64,000 nucleotides of DNA from the NCBI GenBank assembly GCA_015478945.1, contig JABUQX010041977.1:16685-80684 (forward strand), in the 5' to 3' direction. Positions 1 through 12,349 of this stretch are shown here, piece after piece. The DNA comes from Trachelipus rathkii. Taxonomy: Eukaryota > Arthropoda > Malacostraca > Isopoda > Trachelipodidae. Made by a program: the position numbers and the translations under genes. Every line of letters starts with the position of its first letter. Position 1 is the stretch's first letter. The notes beneath the pieces were generated by a model. It worked only from the letters and a program-made list of their open reading frames with translations. It ran no database searches and was not told where the DNA came from.

Positions 1-655
1 ATGGGGCACATGATGAGACTATTTATTATTATTAAATCAAAATAAAATTAAATGCAATAATAAAAGTTAAAGCAAAATAAATGAACTGAGTTTCAGAAGT
101 GAGAAATTAAATATTACAAATTAAGGTTCTTTAAATTCTGATCAAAGGTGTTGGATTCACAATCCAGAGATTGTGATACCACATCATTAGAACATTGGCG
201 TTAAAAAATCTAACCCCATTTAAAACAAAAACCAGTTTAAAAAAAAACTTCAGCAAGTAGATTTTTATTCATTTATTTTTTTTAAAGTTTTAGGCTGTTA
301 TTTTCAATAATTTAAGATATTTTTTTTAAAAATTATTAATATGCAATAATAATAATAATAAAAATAATAGCTATATTATGCTTTATTAGTAGCGAGTCTA
401 GTTACTTTTTAATCAAGATTTGCACCAAAATACCTTTTAAGTATATTGAAGATAAATTTGAAAGGAAAAAAATTAATTTTTTAATTTTACTAGCAAATGA
501 ATGTATCTTTAAATGGTTGTTGAATAGAAGATAAACTTTGCTTATCTCTCCTTCAACCTCACTGACTAACTGCCATTCCAAACCTTTTGGTTTTTTTTGT
601 TCTCTTCACTTCAATAGATCTGAGTTTATTACTTTCAATATTTATTAATGATTAA
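1..655. other. AT-rich non-coding DNA
   Basis: No open frame or recognisable repeat family is seen here. There is a short AAT run near 345-368 and several A/T homopolymers. It probably belongs to intergenic or intronic sequence. Confidence 0.5.
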
Positions 656-948
656 AATAATAGTATAATAAATATATTTATAATATATATATATTAATAT
701 AATATATATATATATATATATAGATATATAAATATATATATTATATATATATAAGATATATATATATGATATATATATAATATAATATATTATATATATA
801 TATACTTATAATATATATATCTATATTTATATATATCAGTGATATAATATATAAATAATAAAAATAATAATAAATAAAATAAAATAATAATATATATATA
901 TATATATATAATATATTATATTATATATTATATTATATAGTATATATT
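656..948. repeat. TA-rich simple repeat
   Basis: Almost pure alternating TA with occasional extra A or T. It is one of about thirty such arrays that separate the other features of the window. Confidence 0.9.
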
Positions 949-1084
949 ACTTAGGTAGCCCCCTCTCCTTTGTGTAGCAGAACAGCAAATTTGATGAATG
1001 TGTGGTTCACCAACAACAGGCTGGACCAGAAGATCCGTCAGAAAGGCCATGAGGAGCCGATTGTTTTTTCATTTTTTTAGTATA

Positions 1085-2429
1085 ATTTTATTAAATTTGT
1101 TACTATTGTTTTGGTGAGGGAAGTGAAGTTCATCTTAGAAAATTTGGGGGTTTTGTTCTTTAGAGTTAATGAATTTGTGCTGGATTGCTTATTTTTTTAA
1201 AATATAGTTTTTTTTTAAAGGATGTATATGCTGGGAGATTTTGTTGGACTGTGTGAGCATTAAATATGGTCTGAGGATACAGTGTGTGGAAGCGTTTGAC
1301 ATTGATATGTTAACTTGATATTTGGGGGGATAGTAGAATGTTGATAAAAGAGGATATAGGGTTTTGGCTATAATGCAATGGGCATCTTGTGGGCTGATTT
1401 TTGTTGCTCAGGATAGAGTGCATGCAAGTTTTCTATTAGTGCATCAACTCTTGTTACATGTGTATGGGTGTTGAACTAAGCAGGGTGTTAACCATTGAAA
1501 TCTTTGGCTAGTATTAGATTTTGATATTGTGCTAAGACAGATGGATTAGTAGCATAGCCTTGAGAGCAGTATGACACAGTTTCCGGGGCCTGGTTGCATT
1601 TTCTGCAGATGCTTTTACAAGTTTGGGTGGTGGCTGCATCTTAGTTTAGCCAAAGATGATTGAATGGTTATTGGAAGAGAGTTGAATTCCGGTGCTATTT
1701 CTGGAGAATGAGTATCTAATATATTGTTTGGTTGTTGGTTTCTTAAATAATTTTCAGTTAGGTATGTCTGTGTATTTGTTTAGTTCATGAAATGTTGTTT
1801 TGTAGGGGTTGAATGTTACTAAGAATTTGTTTGTATAATAGTGCCTGAGAGGATGGTGGTTGTTTCAACCTGTGATTAATGGGGTTGGAAAGTGTAGTGT
1901 AGTATGGGTGTTGTTTTGTTTGTGCTTTAGTTTTGAACTGAGTGCCTAACATTTTTAAGTGTTTGTCATGGGAAGTATTTTTGTTTCTTCATGTAGATTG
2001 TTCTGGAATTAATGTAAAGTTTTGATCTTTCCCTTTCCTTACTCTTGAGCTGTTGTAGTTTTATTATGGACAAACCTGTCATAGATGGGAGCCACATTGT
2101 GAGGCATAGTTTAGTGTGGGCAGATGTTATGGTAGTGGATATTTTGTTTATTTATTATTGATCTGTCAGGTGGTTATGGTGCTTAGTATGTTTTAGTTTC
2201 CTGACTTCTGATGGTTGTTTATGATTTTCTTGTGTTTTGTTGCAGCAACAAGTCATGCGCCTTAATTTTTTGTTGTTTTTGCTTAATGGGATAGAGATGT
2301 TGTTTATGAAAGATTTGGGATTGGTTGAGCAAGTTCACAGTCGTTATGATTAGAGTGAGATTTTTTATTATGGTGATGCAAATTCTAATTTGTCAGCCAT
2401 GTTTAAAATTTGGTTGATGTTGTTTGGGT
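1085..2429 (-). pseudogene. 3' part of a jockey-like LINE (segment 3 of 3)
   Basis: The plus strand is strongly T/G-biased, so the minus strand is A/C-rich like the EN/RT part at 5744-7760. Minus-strand translation near 2050-2100 gives a stretch with GLSIIKLQQLK, resembling the post-RT region of arthropod jockey-like elements (a typical form is INKLQxLQN). Frameshifts and stops occur throughout. The segment ends at 2429, where a TIR element interrupts the LINE, and its sequence continues at 4412-4462 and 5744-7760. The 3' end near 1085 is a guess; 949-1084 is a moderately GC stretch I do not recognise. Confidence 0.5.
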
Positions 2430-2549
2430 ATAGAGGTGTAAGCGGATAGTGGGGATTTTTCACTATCCGTGATCAGAGAGTTAAAATCAATATCCGCAAT
2501 TGCGGATAGTTATAGTTTTTAGGAGTTCTAGGCCAGAGGTAGTCAACTC

Positions 2550-2731
2550 ACACAATATATATCTATATAGTATATTTTATATTATATATTATATATTATA
2601 TATATATATAATATATATATATATATAATATATATTTATATATTATATATAATAATATTATATATATTATATTATATAATATATATATTATATATGATAT
2701 ATAACGGTATATATATAGTTATATTATATAT

Positions 2732-2763
<32 letters not shown>

Positions 2764-2880
2764 ATAATTATATAATATATATATATATATAATAATATTA
2801 TATATTATAAATCTATATATATATATATATATATATAAGTATATTATAATACTATTATATATATATATATATATATATAT
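2550..2880. repeat. TA-rich array
   Basis: Alternating TA/ATA tract inside the TIR element at 2430-4411. It is translatable only as YIYIY-type low-complexity peptide, which is not a gene. Confidence 0.9.
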
Positions 2881-3590
2881 AGCCCGTATTATCCAGAAGT
2901 GGCAGGATGCTGGACAAATCTTTGTAACCACATCCACATTTGTGAAATGTGGCTAAGAAAAATGTAATTTATATAAACATTACTCCTTCTTAAAATTAAT
3001 ATTTCAAATTATTTTGAATAAACAAATAGAGCCCTTTCAGGGGAGAGATTGCTTCTCTTTGTCTGTAAAATGAGATTGCATCCACTGAAGATGCTCATCG
3101 CACACTTGTTGAAGGCTTGCTAAATATTATCCCTGGGACCTTCTGAAAGATGCGGAAAACTTTAACAATTATACGCACAACCACTGGATCTTTACCGTAT
3201 TTTAAGCTTTTTCTCTTTTGATATTCTTCGTTCATAAATAGTGTCTTTTGACACCTCTGAAATCGCTGCTAGATTTGTGTAACTAGCAAAAAACGTTTAA
3301 TGGATTCGGAGATGATAATCGCTAATAGATGGAATTGCGCGCTGTTCCTGTGATTTTTGCTTTTTATTGGCTCAGTGATAGTTTCACCTTTAGCAGATTG
3401 AATCACATAGGCATCCCCATTTAATTTAACAGTCTGTTAAACACGTGATGTCAAGAATTTTGTTTTGTATTATGATGAAGAAAAATTACTAGTGCAACAT
3501 GCGTCATCGTGTTGCAGAGTTCGAAATCTATTATCTATCTCCAGCATAAGTGTTTCTGTCACCTTTGAAAATCACTTATTTTAATATAGT
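2881..3590. other. non-repeat interior of the hAT-like element
   Basis: About 700 bases of ordinary AT-rich DNA between two TA arrays. I see no conserved transposase motif and no long frame. It may be the non-coding core of a non-autonomous element. Confidence 0.4.
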
Positions 3591-3803
3591 ACTGTATATA
3601 TAATTATATTATATTAGGTATATATATATTATATATATATAGAATTATATATATATAATATATATATATTACTATATTAATATATATATATAATGATATA
3701 TATTATATATACGATATATTATATATAATAATAATATATATAGCTAATATATATATATTATATATATATTATACGTATATATATATAATTATAGTATATA
3801 ATT

Positions 3804-3834
<31 letters not shown>

Positions 3835-4282
3835 TATTATATATATATATTATAAATATATATATTATATAATATATTATATATATAGTATATATATAAT
3901 ATCATATATATATATTATATATATATATAATATTAATATATAGTATATATATAACAGTATATATATATATTATATAATATAATATATAGTTAATATTATG
4001 ATATTAATATATATTATTAATATATATAGCTTATATCTATAATAGTATATAATAATATATAATATATATAATTATATATATAATATATATATATATAATA
4101 TATATATATTATATATAATATTTATATATTATTATATATATATATATATAATATATATAATTATATATATATATATTATATATTATTAACGTATATAATA
4201 TTATATTATTATATTAATATATAGTATATCTATAAATATATATAGTATATATATAATTATATATATATTATATATTATTTAG
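3591..4282. repeat. TA-rich array, ~690 bp
   Basis: Long irregular TA/TAA tract with only isolated G or C bases. Confidence 0.9.
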
Positions 4283-4411
4283 GTATGCCACACAGTCACA
4301 ACGTTTCTCAATAATGTCATTGATGATACTATCCCATATCTGCAAAAAATTAATGCGGATGCGTTGCGGATGTGGATAGTGGAAATTGATGGCGGATATC
4401 CGCTACACTTA

Positions 4412-4462
4412 GTTCGGGGGTTGAGATTATGTTGCTGGTTTTTAGGTTTGGTGTGTGGTGGT
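4412..4462 (-). pseudogene. short LINE remnant between two insertions (segment 2 of 3)
   Basis: About 50 bases trapped between the right end of the 2430-4411 element and the left end of the 4463-5743 element. Read on the minus strand directly after the YTDDITI block at 5753-5775, it continues the same frame with THQT and later KPAT, as expected just after RT motif C of a jockey-like element. This continuity is the main evidence that the two TIR elements split one LINE. Confidence 0.55.
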
Positions 4463-5743
4463 TGGGTTGGGAAAAAACTTTTGTTTTCACATGCGTCGTT
4501 TTTTTCAAGAAAAAAAAATGTTTTTTTCAGTGTTTTTTTCGTTTTTTTTTCATTAAATGTATTTTTGAAAATATAAAGAGCTAATATGATATTTCACTCT
4601 TGAGTTTTTCATTTTTCAAATATGAGAATACTTGAAATTAAATATTTCATTATGATTTTATAAAATAGCAGAACTACTTTCTCTTATATTTTTATTATTA
4701 ATATTTTTCGTACAATTTACAGTAGGTTGTGCCATCAGACTGTGTTTGTCAGGTTAATCTTACTAATTTAAACATGTAATTTACATTTGTATGCATTAAT
4801 CATATTAATAATTTATTTTTAAATTATGGTATATTATATTTTATATAGAATGAGTCTGAATGACAAACTCAAAAGTGACTTAAGGGATTGCAATGAAATA
4901 ATAAACAATATGTGAAATTAGAAAATATATACAAGATTGTAAATGAAAGAGGAATGAGTGAATGACTAAAATTAAATATTTGCTTTGGGAAATAAACTTT
5001 TGATTGACTAATCATAGTCCCGCACTCCGCCAGACCAGTCACTCTGAGTACTGACTACTGTAAGCTCATTATACTGGGTCTTCATCAGCGTGATCAGCCA
5101 TATTTAATTTGATATGATGAAATAAGTTGATATTCAAGTCGCATGACGTATCGTGTGAGATGAAGTGGTTGAAAGGAGCAGGGCAGTAAAAGGACTTTAG
5201 GCTTAGCTCTTAGCAAATCATCTCTCTCAGTTGGCAAATTTTTCAAGAATTTCTTCCTGATTATTAAAGTAATATAAGTTTTGCAACATGCTTACTCAAC
5301 AAGATTTAGCTTTGTTCCGCTGGCCTTTGATACCTTTTATTTCCTTAAAAGTAGTCACATCCAATTTTGTCATGTAGCATTTCTAGAATTCTGATTAAAA
5401 TTATGATAAATGTTTACTTGAAAGCTGAAACGAGTAGGAAAGACATTAATGAGAAACAAATATTATGGAATTATCAAAATTCAGAATATAAAATAAAATA
5501 TGGAAAACCATAAAAATTTTGAACACAACTCAGGAGCTTCCACCTTGTAGGAAATTGGAACCACAAAATGTCCAAATTAGAGATCTTTTGCTTAATTTAA
5601 TATAATTGATTAAACGATTTAAGAGGTTGAAAAGAAAAAAACAAATTTTTACTTGGTTTTTTTCAGGCTATGTTTTTTTCATGAAAAAAAAAACGTTTTT
5701 TTTTCGGAAAAAAATGAGCTTGTTTTTTTCCTTTCCCAACCTA
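4463..5743. mobile_element. non-autonomous hAT-like transposon with 8-bp target duplication
   Basis: The left end reads TGGGTTGGGAAA (4463-4474) and the right end reverse-complements to TAGGTTGGGAAA (5732-5743), differing at one base. Both continue into long A-runs broken by T-runs, giving terminal inverted repeats of roughly 70-80 bp. The flanks carry an exact 8 bp duplication, GTGGTGGT, at 4455-4462 and 5744-5751, which is the hAT hallmark. The 1.28 kb interior has no transposase motif or long ORF. It sits inside the minus-strand LINE, just after the codons for the RT catalytic YxDD, so it landed after the LINE. Confidence 0.75.
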
Positions 5744-7760
5744 GTGGTGGTTATGGTGATATCATCTGTGTATTGGTTGTTATGTTGTTGGTTTTGTTTT
5801 ATGGTTGTGGTTAAGCCAGCGGGAATAAGCTGAAACAAGGTAGAGATAGGACTTTGCTCTTGGGATATACCGTTTTTAATGTTCATTGTATGTAATTTCT
5901 TGTTGCTGAATTTGAATTGTGCTGTTCTCCCTGGTAAGAAGTTTGCTATCCATTTCTTCAAATTAATTGGCATATTTGATTTCATTATTTTGTGGATTAG
6001 GTTGTGTCTGGGGACTGTGTCAAAAGCTTTGTTAATGTTGATTGTTATTAGTAATGTTTTGTGTGTGGACCTGAGATTTAAGACGTTTACTATTGGCTGT
6101 ATGATGTTTTTGAAACCTCATAATTGACTTTTGTTGGAAGGCATGTTGAAACTTTTGTTTTGGATGTGTGGTTTTATTTTATTCAATATGAGCTTTTCTA
6201 GTAGTTTGCACAGAGTGGATGGTAGTGAGATAGTGAGGTAGGAAGAAGGATTTGAGGGATCTTTAACTGGTTTTGGCTTTGGGATGATAATTGCTCTTTT
6301 CCAGATGAAAGGAATAAAGTTAAATTTAATGGAACTGTTGTATATGTATGCTAAATGGGTCAGTGCAGTATTTCCCAAGTGTTTGAGGTGTATGTTTGAG
6401 ATGTCAGGTCCAGTTGCTTATGAGTTTTCAAAGGTTTTTATGATGTTTTTCACGTCAGTTGTTGTTATTTCTATTGTTTGGTCATGGTTACTTTTTATTT
6501 TCTTAAGGGATTTAACTATTTTCCTATTTTGTGGGTGAGTGGGTGTATTGACTTTGTTTTGCAAAATACGTAGCGAAGATGTTTGTGTGTTGTTCTATTG
6601 TTTGTGGGTGTTGAGAGCTTGGATTTGTGATGGATTCATGTGTAGGGGTTTGGTGTTTTTTTTTGTTTTTTTTTGCATTGTTCGGTATTATTAGTCTTCC
6701 ACATTCTGTTGTTATTTGTGTTGTGTAGGTTTTTATTAGGAATGCTTGAAAGTTGTTTGAGGTGAGAGTTTTGGTTAGGTTAGTGATTTGAGTATTTAAA
6801 TTATTGCTGTGTGTTCTACCATTTTTTTTAAGAAAGTTGAATTGTTTAATTAGATTTGAGATTTCAGGTGTTAGGATCAGATTATATTTTTTAAGGTATC
6901 CATGGGAAATGTTTTGGTTTTCAGCATTTCGAATTGTTGATGTGAAATTTTGGATAGCTATATTTTGTGTTGTGGTGTTAGTGGTATTTATTGGTTGTAT
7001 GTTATGTTCTAAAAATTTTGTCCAGTCTGCTTTTTTTGTAGTTTGTATATGTTTCTCTAAAGGGGTAGTTAGTTTTCTTAGTATTTTTATATTTTATGAT
7101 TATGGGGAGGTGATTGGAATTTAGTTCAGTTTGTGTTTGCCATTGAAGTTTTGTATAGAGGTTTGGAGAGTATAATGTTAGGTCTGTTTGATTGGTTAGT
7201 TTGTGGTGGAATTCTGGTGTGGAAATTTTTATTGTTGAGGATGTTTAGGTGATCTAAATTTGATATTATATGGGTTCCTCTATGGTCTGCGTTTTGGTCT
7301 TTGTACAATGTTGGGTTATGGATGCTGAAATCTCCTCCCATTATGAGGTTTAACATTTGGTGTATAGTTGTTGGGGCAATGTGGTGAGGTCTGATGAGGA
7401 ATGTATAAGTTTATTATGCTGTGTAGCTTTTTGTTGATCATTGTGGTGAAAGAATGGACTTTGGTGGTGGTGTTGTTTTGAGTGTAGTAGTAGTGTTTGT
7501 GTATGGGAGTGAGTTGTGTATAAATATTAAAAATGTACATGGATGTTTTTTGGGGGATTTGTGATGTACGGTATAGTAAAATTTGGGATTTGGGCATCTT
7601 TCAGGTAGGTGTGCCTCTATAATTAGTTCTATGTGTATGTTATGTTGTTTTAGGAAGATTTCTATTTTTTTGTTTTTATTTTGTAAACCATTTGTTAATT
7701 TGTAATATATTTGTTATGTGTTTGTTTGTTTGTTTGTTTGCTTTTGGACTATTGGTTATT
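5744..7760 (-). pseudogene. jockey-like non-LTR retrotransposon: endonuclease and reverse transcriptase (segment 1 of 3)
   Basis: Broken pol-type ORF of a LINE, which would encode an AP-type endonuclease and a reverse transcriptase for target-primed retrotransposition. Minus-strand frames show, in order: an endonuclease part with MGGDFSIHNP and RGTHIISNLDHLNILNN (7126-7356); RT start with WKRAIIIPKPKP and SSYLTISLPSTLCKLLEKLI (6118-6378); motif A as INKAFDTVPRHNLI near 6000-6070; a motif B region NGISQEQSPISTLF; and catalytic motif C as YTDD at 5761-5772. Frameshifts and stops separate all of these, so it is dead. The 5' edge contains a CAAA/TTTG run near 7718-7740. A TIR transposon cuts it at 5743 and it resumes at 4412-4462 and 1085-2429. 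The jockey-clade assignment rests on motif style only. Confidence 0.8.
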
Positions 7761-8033
7761 GTGGGTAGAGTGCATACCTGACAAATCCAGTTGTGTGTTG
7801 AGGAGGAAGCTTATAGGCATATCGAAATACCAGGCACCAGATTTTTACATATGTCCCTGAATTTTTTGTAGGGGAGCTGAGGCATATGCCGGGAAGTATG
7901 CCCCAGGATGAGAAAAAAGTTGAAATAAAAAGAGATGAATGATAAAGTGTCCTGAACAATCCTCAAATTTCTCTGGAAGGGGCAGCATTGCATCGTCACT
8001 GTAGAGACCATGCATTTGGATGTGAATGAGGGA

Positions 8034-8035
<2 letters not shown>
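7761..8035. other. unassigned segment beside the LINE 5' end
   Basis: Balanced base composition compared with its surroundings. Two overlapping minus-strand frames of 66-67 codons end here, but neither shows a known motif. It could be 5' UTR or ORF1 of the adjacent LINE, or unrelated host DNA. Confidence 0.3.
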
Positions 8036-8072
<37 letters not shown>

Positions 8073-8096
8073 TATGTTGATAAATATATAATATAT

Positions 8097-8142
<46 letters not shown>

Positions 8143-8153
8143 ATTATAATATT
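8036..8153. repeat. TA-rich array
   Basis: Nearly pure TA dinucleotide runs, interrupted once near 8070-8085. Confidence 0.9.
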
Positions 8154-8517
8154 TAGGGTGTACCGAATTCCGGGGAATTTTGGACATTTTTTCCGGTTCG
8201 GTTCCGGCGGAATTTTGAAAAATTCCGGCCGGACCGGAATTACTAATGTACTTGTGTAAATATATAGAATTTGCTGGAAGAATTTATTTTACAATAACCT
8301 ATTCCATTTTTAAACGAAAATATAATGGTAGCCTTGTGTAGTTAGTATTCATACACAGTGTATAAATGCAGTTTAAGGACTAAAGTTTTCTTAATTAATT
8401 ATTAAATATTCTAGATTCAATTCAAAGTTTTAAATTCAAATTTAAAGATTAAAGATTTATATAATATATATATAAAATATAATATATATATTATATATAA
8501 AATATTAAAGATTTATA

Positions 8518-8550
<33 letters not shown>

Positions 8551-9290
8551 TTGCGATGGTAAACATTGTCCAATTTTTCAAACTGGCTTCTTAAGCATGA
8601 GTAGTTAAGAATAAATGAACTCGTTGAATATTTACGCTGATCCATATATCGTAGTAAATGATATCTGATAGCCTTAGAGAACTTCTCGAACTGCCGAGCT
8701 CAATTAACTGTATGAAGTTGGTAGTTTGATCTTTTTCCAAAAAAGAATTTTGTAGTAGAGATAAGATCTTTTGGTTGAAGAGGGCAAACCAGTTCATATG
8801 AGTCCCTGTATTTTAGTGATTGTGGAACTGGTTTTTACTCATGTGTCAATAAAATTTTATTTTTCTAAATTAATGCCTTTGATTTGGGTCATTGATATGC
8901 AAAGATTTTGGGGTGAGAAATTTTTCTCAAAACTCACTTGTTTCACGGCTTGAATCTTTCGCTATTTTGGGTGTCCAGTGTTCTAAAAAATACAAGATTC
9001 TCCCTTTAACCATTCCAAATTTTTTGACTTCTAGATATTCTCTTCGGTGATGGATTTTCCACATTTTTCTCATATGACGTTGTATTAAAGTACTTTTAAT
9101 GAGTTTTTTAAATTTCTTTTTTTTTGTGGCAATATTTTAAACTCTAATTAAATTTCAACATTAATTAATAATTAAAAAAATCTTTTACAGATGATGGCAT
9201 TTTAAAACATTTTGTGAGGTCTTTAAGACCAATCTGTAATCATTTTATACATGAAACTTTTTTTAATATATATATATATATAATATATTT

Positions 9291-9351
<61 letters not shown>

Positions 9352-9566
9352 ATTATATATTATATTTATATATATATATATATATTATATATATATATAT
9401 ATATCAGATTTTGAATGATTTTATTATTTAAGAGATTAAATTTTTTTAACAATTTCTTAGTTATTTATTCAGTTCATTAGAAATTCCGGTTGCCGGCCGG
9501 ATTTTGTATTGGTGATTCCGGCAATTCAGTCCGGCGGAACCGAAAAATTTCAGTTCCGTACCAATA
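8154..9566. mobile_element. hAT-like TIR element with CCGG-rich subterminal repeats
   Basis: The left end reads TAGGGTGTACCGAATTCCGG (8154-8173). The right end reverse-complements to TTGGTACGGAACTG (from about 9566). Both ends are followed by dense CCGGAA/TTCCGG units that can fold on themselves, at 8165-8242 and 9482-9558. This type of TAGGG-starting end with self-complementary subterminal units is typical of hAT-like elements. The interior (about 8250-9480) is AT-rich with two TA tracts and no transposase motif. Both sides abut TA arrays, so a target duplication cannot be read. Confidence 0.55.
9266..9405. repeat. TA-rich array
   Basis: TA dinucleotide tract inside the element at 8154-9566. 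Confidence 0.9.
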
Positions 9567-9673
9567 TATATATTATATATATAATATATATATAGTATAT
9601 ATATAATATATATATTTATATATATATATATATAGTAATTATATATAATATATATATAAATATATATATATAA
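9567..9673. repeat. TA-rich array
   Basis: TA tract separating two TIR elements; it supplies TA target sites for the element that begins at 9674. Confidence 0.85.
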
Positions 9674-10630
9674 CGTTGGGCGGGTGCTTGGAACACTTAG
9701 GTATGACTTTATAATAAGAATTTTTTGAAACTATTTTGGATATTTATTTTTTTTTTGCACATATTCACACTATTCTAGTCATAAGCAGAAAAAAAATAAT
9801 AATGTAATTTAATATAATAGTTTATTAAAGTTTGAATAACGCTCAGCCACACCTTGGAGGGGTGAATCGGACTCACCATTGGAGGGGTGAAATTGAACCA
9901 TCTGTTCAAATTACTTTTAAGAAAAATTCATTTATATTTTTTTTTTTACTTAATAATAATTATTTATCATGTTAAAATTCGTAATAAGTAAAATGTCAAT
10001 AATGATACATAAATAAGAATAAAATAAGGTGGTCCGATTCACACCTCTCCCGCTCAAAAATTTTTGACATTTTTTAATCTTATTTTACATAAATTTCCAT
10101 TTTTGATTTGTACTTGTGCTTCGGATAATGTTTTTTATTATATTTTAAATTAATTTTACGTAATAAAATGTCAATAGTAATAGTAAAATACGATAAACAT
10201 GGTGGTCCGAGTCACCTTCACATTTTTTACGGCCGGGGTGAATTGGAGCCAGAGTTAAGCCGTGATTTTGCCACTAATATTGTTTGGAACATAAAAATTT
10301 AACTTTGCAGTTTAGCTTACATACTCGAGTGTATACACTGACAAATAATTAAATCCATCACAATTTTTCTTTTATAACGAATGTAAAAAAGACTCACATT
10401 TTTCAAAGTGAAATTCTATTGAAGCGCATTTTGGACAGTTAATTTTTTACATTTTTTAAAAAGAATAAAGAACAGTTCTATTATTAAAGATATTCTAAAT
10501 AAAACTTGTAGTACTTACCTAGGGGCTAGTTAATGAGCGAGAAAAAAAATTTTTTTTTGATTATTTTGTATTTTATTTAGAGTGGACCAAATCCCCTTCT
10601 AAAGAGGCGGGCCCGGTCATCCCGCCAACG
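9674..10630. mobile_element. TIR element family 'A/B', copy A (~957 bp)
   Basis: The left end is CGTTGGGCGGGTG and the right end reverse-complements to CGTTGGCGGGATG. It is flanked by TA arrays on both sides, compatible with a TA target. The interior repeats variants of GGGTGAATCGGACTC and its complement about five times (for example near 9860, 9885, 10028, 10200 and 10235). A second copy at 14121-15093 lies in the opposite orientation: the block GGCGGGCCCGG near 10600 here matches GGGCCCGCCTC near 14140 there. No coding capacity is visible. The superfamily is not certain; Tc1/mariner-like is a guess from the TA flanks. Confidence 0.6.
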
Positions 10631-10750
10631 CTATATATATATATATATATTTATTATATATATATAAATATAATATATTATATTAATATATATATATTAT
10701 ATTATATATATATATATTATATATATATAATATATATAATATATAATATC
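10631..10750. repeat. TA-rich array
   Basis: TA/ATA tract. Confidence 0.9.
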
Positions 10751-11259
10751 AACTGGTTTGTGATTTTTTGAGAAAATCAATTTTTATTTTTATTTTTTGA
10801 GATTCGTGACATCATGCAAAATAAAATGTTTGTAAACAAACGCTTTTTTAAGGTAATATAGTCTTATTGTTAAACTAGGCATTAGCTTGGTTCAAATATC
10901 TTTAATGAGGCTATAGTCTTATGAAGAATGAATAGTAACACTAAAGAGTGTATACGGAAACACCTGATATTATAGTATATTGATAAATTTAATCGAAATA
11001 AAAGAAAACTGGGGGTTTGGAAACGTGATTTTTGCTGTGAGCAATAGTGTAGAAACTTTGGAAGAGCAGCCTTGTCTATATATTATTTATTCTAATTTTT
11101 TTATTTATATTGAAGTAACCATAATATATACAAAATAAATTAAAATAAAGTATATATATAAAAATAAAACATATCGAAATTATTGGATGCAAAAATTCAA
11201 GTGAAAAATAAGTTGATTTAATATAATTGATTTTTGACCATGCCAGTGCTGGTTATATA
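10751..11259. other. AT-rich non-coding DNA
   Basis: No frame, repeat family or signal that I can support. Confidence 0.4.
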
Positions 11260-11398
11260 TTATATTCATATAATATATATATATATTATATTGTATAATA
11301 TTATATATATATATAATATATATTATATATATATATTTATATATATTATATATTTATATTATATATATATATTATATGGTATATATATAGTATAATAC
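11260..11398. repeat. TA-rich array
   Basis: TA tract preceding a short GC-rich insert. Confidence 0.9.
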
Positions 11399-11502
11399 CA
11401 GTGCGGCCTTCTAAGCAGGGCACTGAATGCTGGGCAGCGATTAAAGGGCTCGAACAATGCAGAGGCTAACAGATTAACTGACCTTACGATAGCGCGCAAT
11501 AT
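11399..11502. other. ~100 bp GC-richer island between two TA arrays
   Basis: About half G+C, with sharp borders to pure TA arrays on both sides. It contains AGTGCGGCC and GCTGGGCAGCG and ends with TAGCGCGC. The sharp borders suggest a small mobile insert or a surviving fragment. I do not recognise it. Confidence 0.35.
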
Positions 11503-11610
11503 ATAATATATAATATTATATATATATAATATATATATATTATATATTATATATATATATATATTTATATTAATATATATATATATTATATAATATATTA
11601 TATATATATG
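11503..11610. repeat. TA-rich array
   Basis: TA tract. Confidence 0.9.
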
Positions 11611-11987
11611 ATTCGGACGTCGTCGAGTGTGAAGCAGTGGAAACCAGAAGGGATGCGAAAAAGAGAAGGGTCAGAAGAGAGATGTTTTTTAAAGAGAAGG
11701 AGTCTGTAAAAGACTACTGGAATTGAAAGAATCGAAATCTGTAAACTCCTACTCAAGAAGTATTCACAATTTTTTTCAGGAGAGAGATTGCTTTTGGTTA
11801 AATTTAACTATGGTATTAAAAGGAAAGATATATTTTTACGATTAGAAATTTTAACATGCAAATTTTATAATTTTAAATTAATTTCATTTGAAAATCTAGG
11901 TTGGAAGAGCTACAAAATATTCAACTTGATTTTTTCATACTTTGAGAATATTAAATATAAAATATAATAAAAGAGAGTAATATATAC
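11611..11987. other. unassigned DNA with A/G-rich stretch
   Basis: The plus strand at 11640-11740 is rich in AGAAG and GAAAG. No supported gene. Confidence 0.3.
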
Positions 11988-12152
11988 CTGAACGTAGCAG
12001 GTGAAGCTGATTTCTGGAAACAGTCGAGTCATATGAAGATTAGATCTTCTCTGGTTGCAAGGGAGCTTGAAAACCCCTTCTACCAAAATTTCTGTTTCGT
12101 GAATGGTGGTTGAAGTTGTGAAATAATTATTACACAAATAACTTTGCAACAT
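11988..12152 (-). CDS. weak candidate coding exon
   Basis: The minus strand is open for about 55 codons from an ATG at 12152 down to a splice-donor-like CAG|GTATAT at 11988/11987. Residues include TEILVEGVFKLP and RLFPEISFTCYVQ, which are less biased than random AT-rich translation. A possible acceptor, ACGAAACAG, lies inside the frame, so the true exon may be shorter. I recognise no family. It could equally be a piece of an old transposon. No phase-compatible neighbour was found. Confidence 0.2.
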
Positions 12153-12170
12153 GGCAGGAAATGAGCAATG

Positions 12171-12298
12171 TTGTTATATATTATATATAGTATATATATA
12201 TACTATATATAGTATATATATATATCTTATATATATATATATATATTATAATATATATATATAATTATATATTTATATATATATAAATATTTATATCT
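12171..12298. repeat. TA-rich array
   Basis: TA tract with short ATAG interruptions. Confidence 0.9.
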
Positions 12299-12349
12299 TC
12301 TCTTTCTTTTCTTTTCTTATCTACCGTCTTTTCCCAAACTGGGGTAAGT

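Larger units (their letters stand above)
2430..4411. mobile_element. hAT-like TIR element inserted in the LINE (outer ends near 2430 and 4411)
   Basis: The ends are imperfect inverted repeats: the left reads AGGTGTAAGCGGATA and the right, reverse-complemented, reads AAGTGTAGCGGATA. Subterminal DNA on both sides is rich in GCGGAT/ATCCGC units, including a hairpin of GCGGATAGTG with CACTATCCG around 2441-2470. Such rate-variable GCGGAT ends are a known style of hAT termini. The flanks GTTTGGGT (2422-2429) and GTTCGGGG (4412-4419) match at 6 of 8 bases, consistent with an aged 8 bp target duplication. No transposase is visible; most of the interior is TA arrays. Confidence 0.5.

Noticed and set aside
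2719..2937. ORF made mostly of Tyr/Ile
   Set aside because: It is a translation of a TA array. The same applies to the open frames at 7996-8187, 9214-9414, 21135-21377 and 58835-59023.
6284..7124. Plus-strand ORFs of 84 and 106 codons
   Set aside because: They are antisense to the RT and endonuclease parts of the minus-strand LINE.
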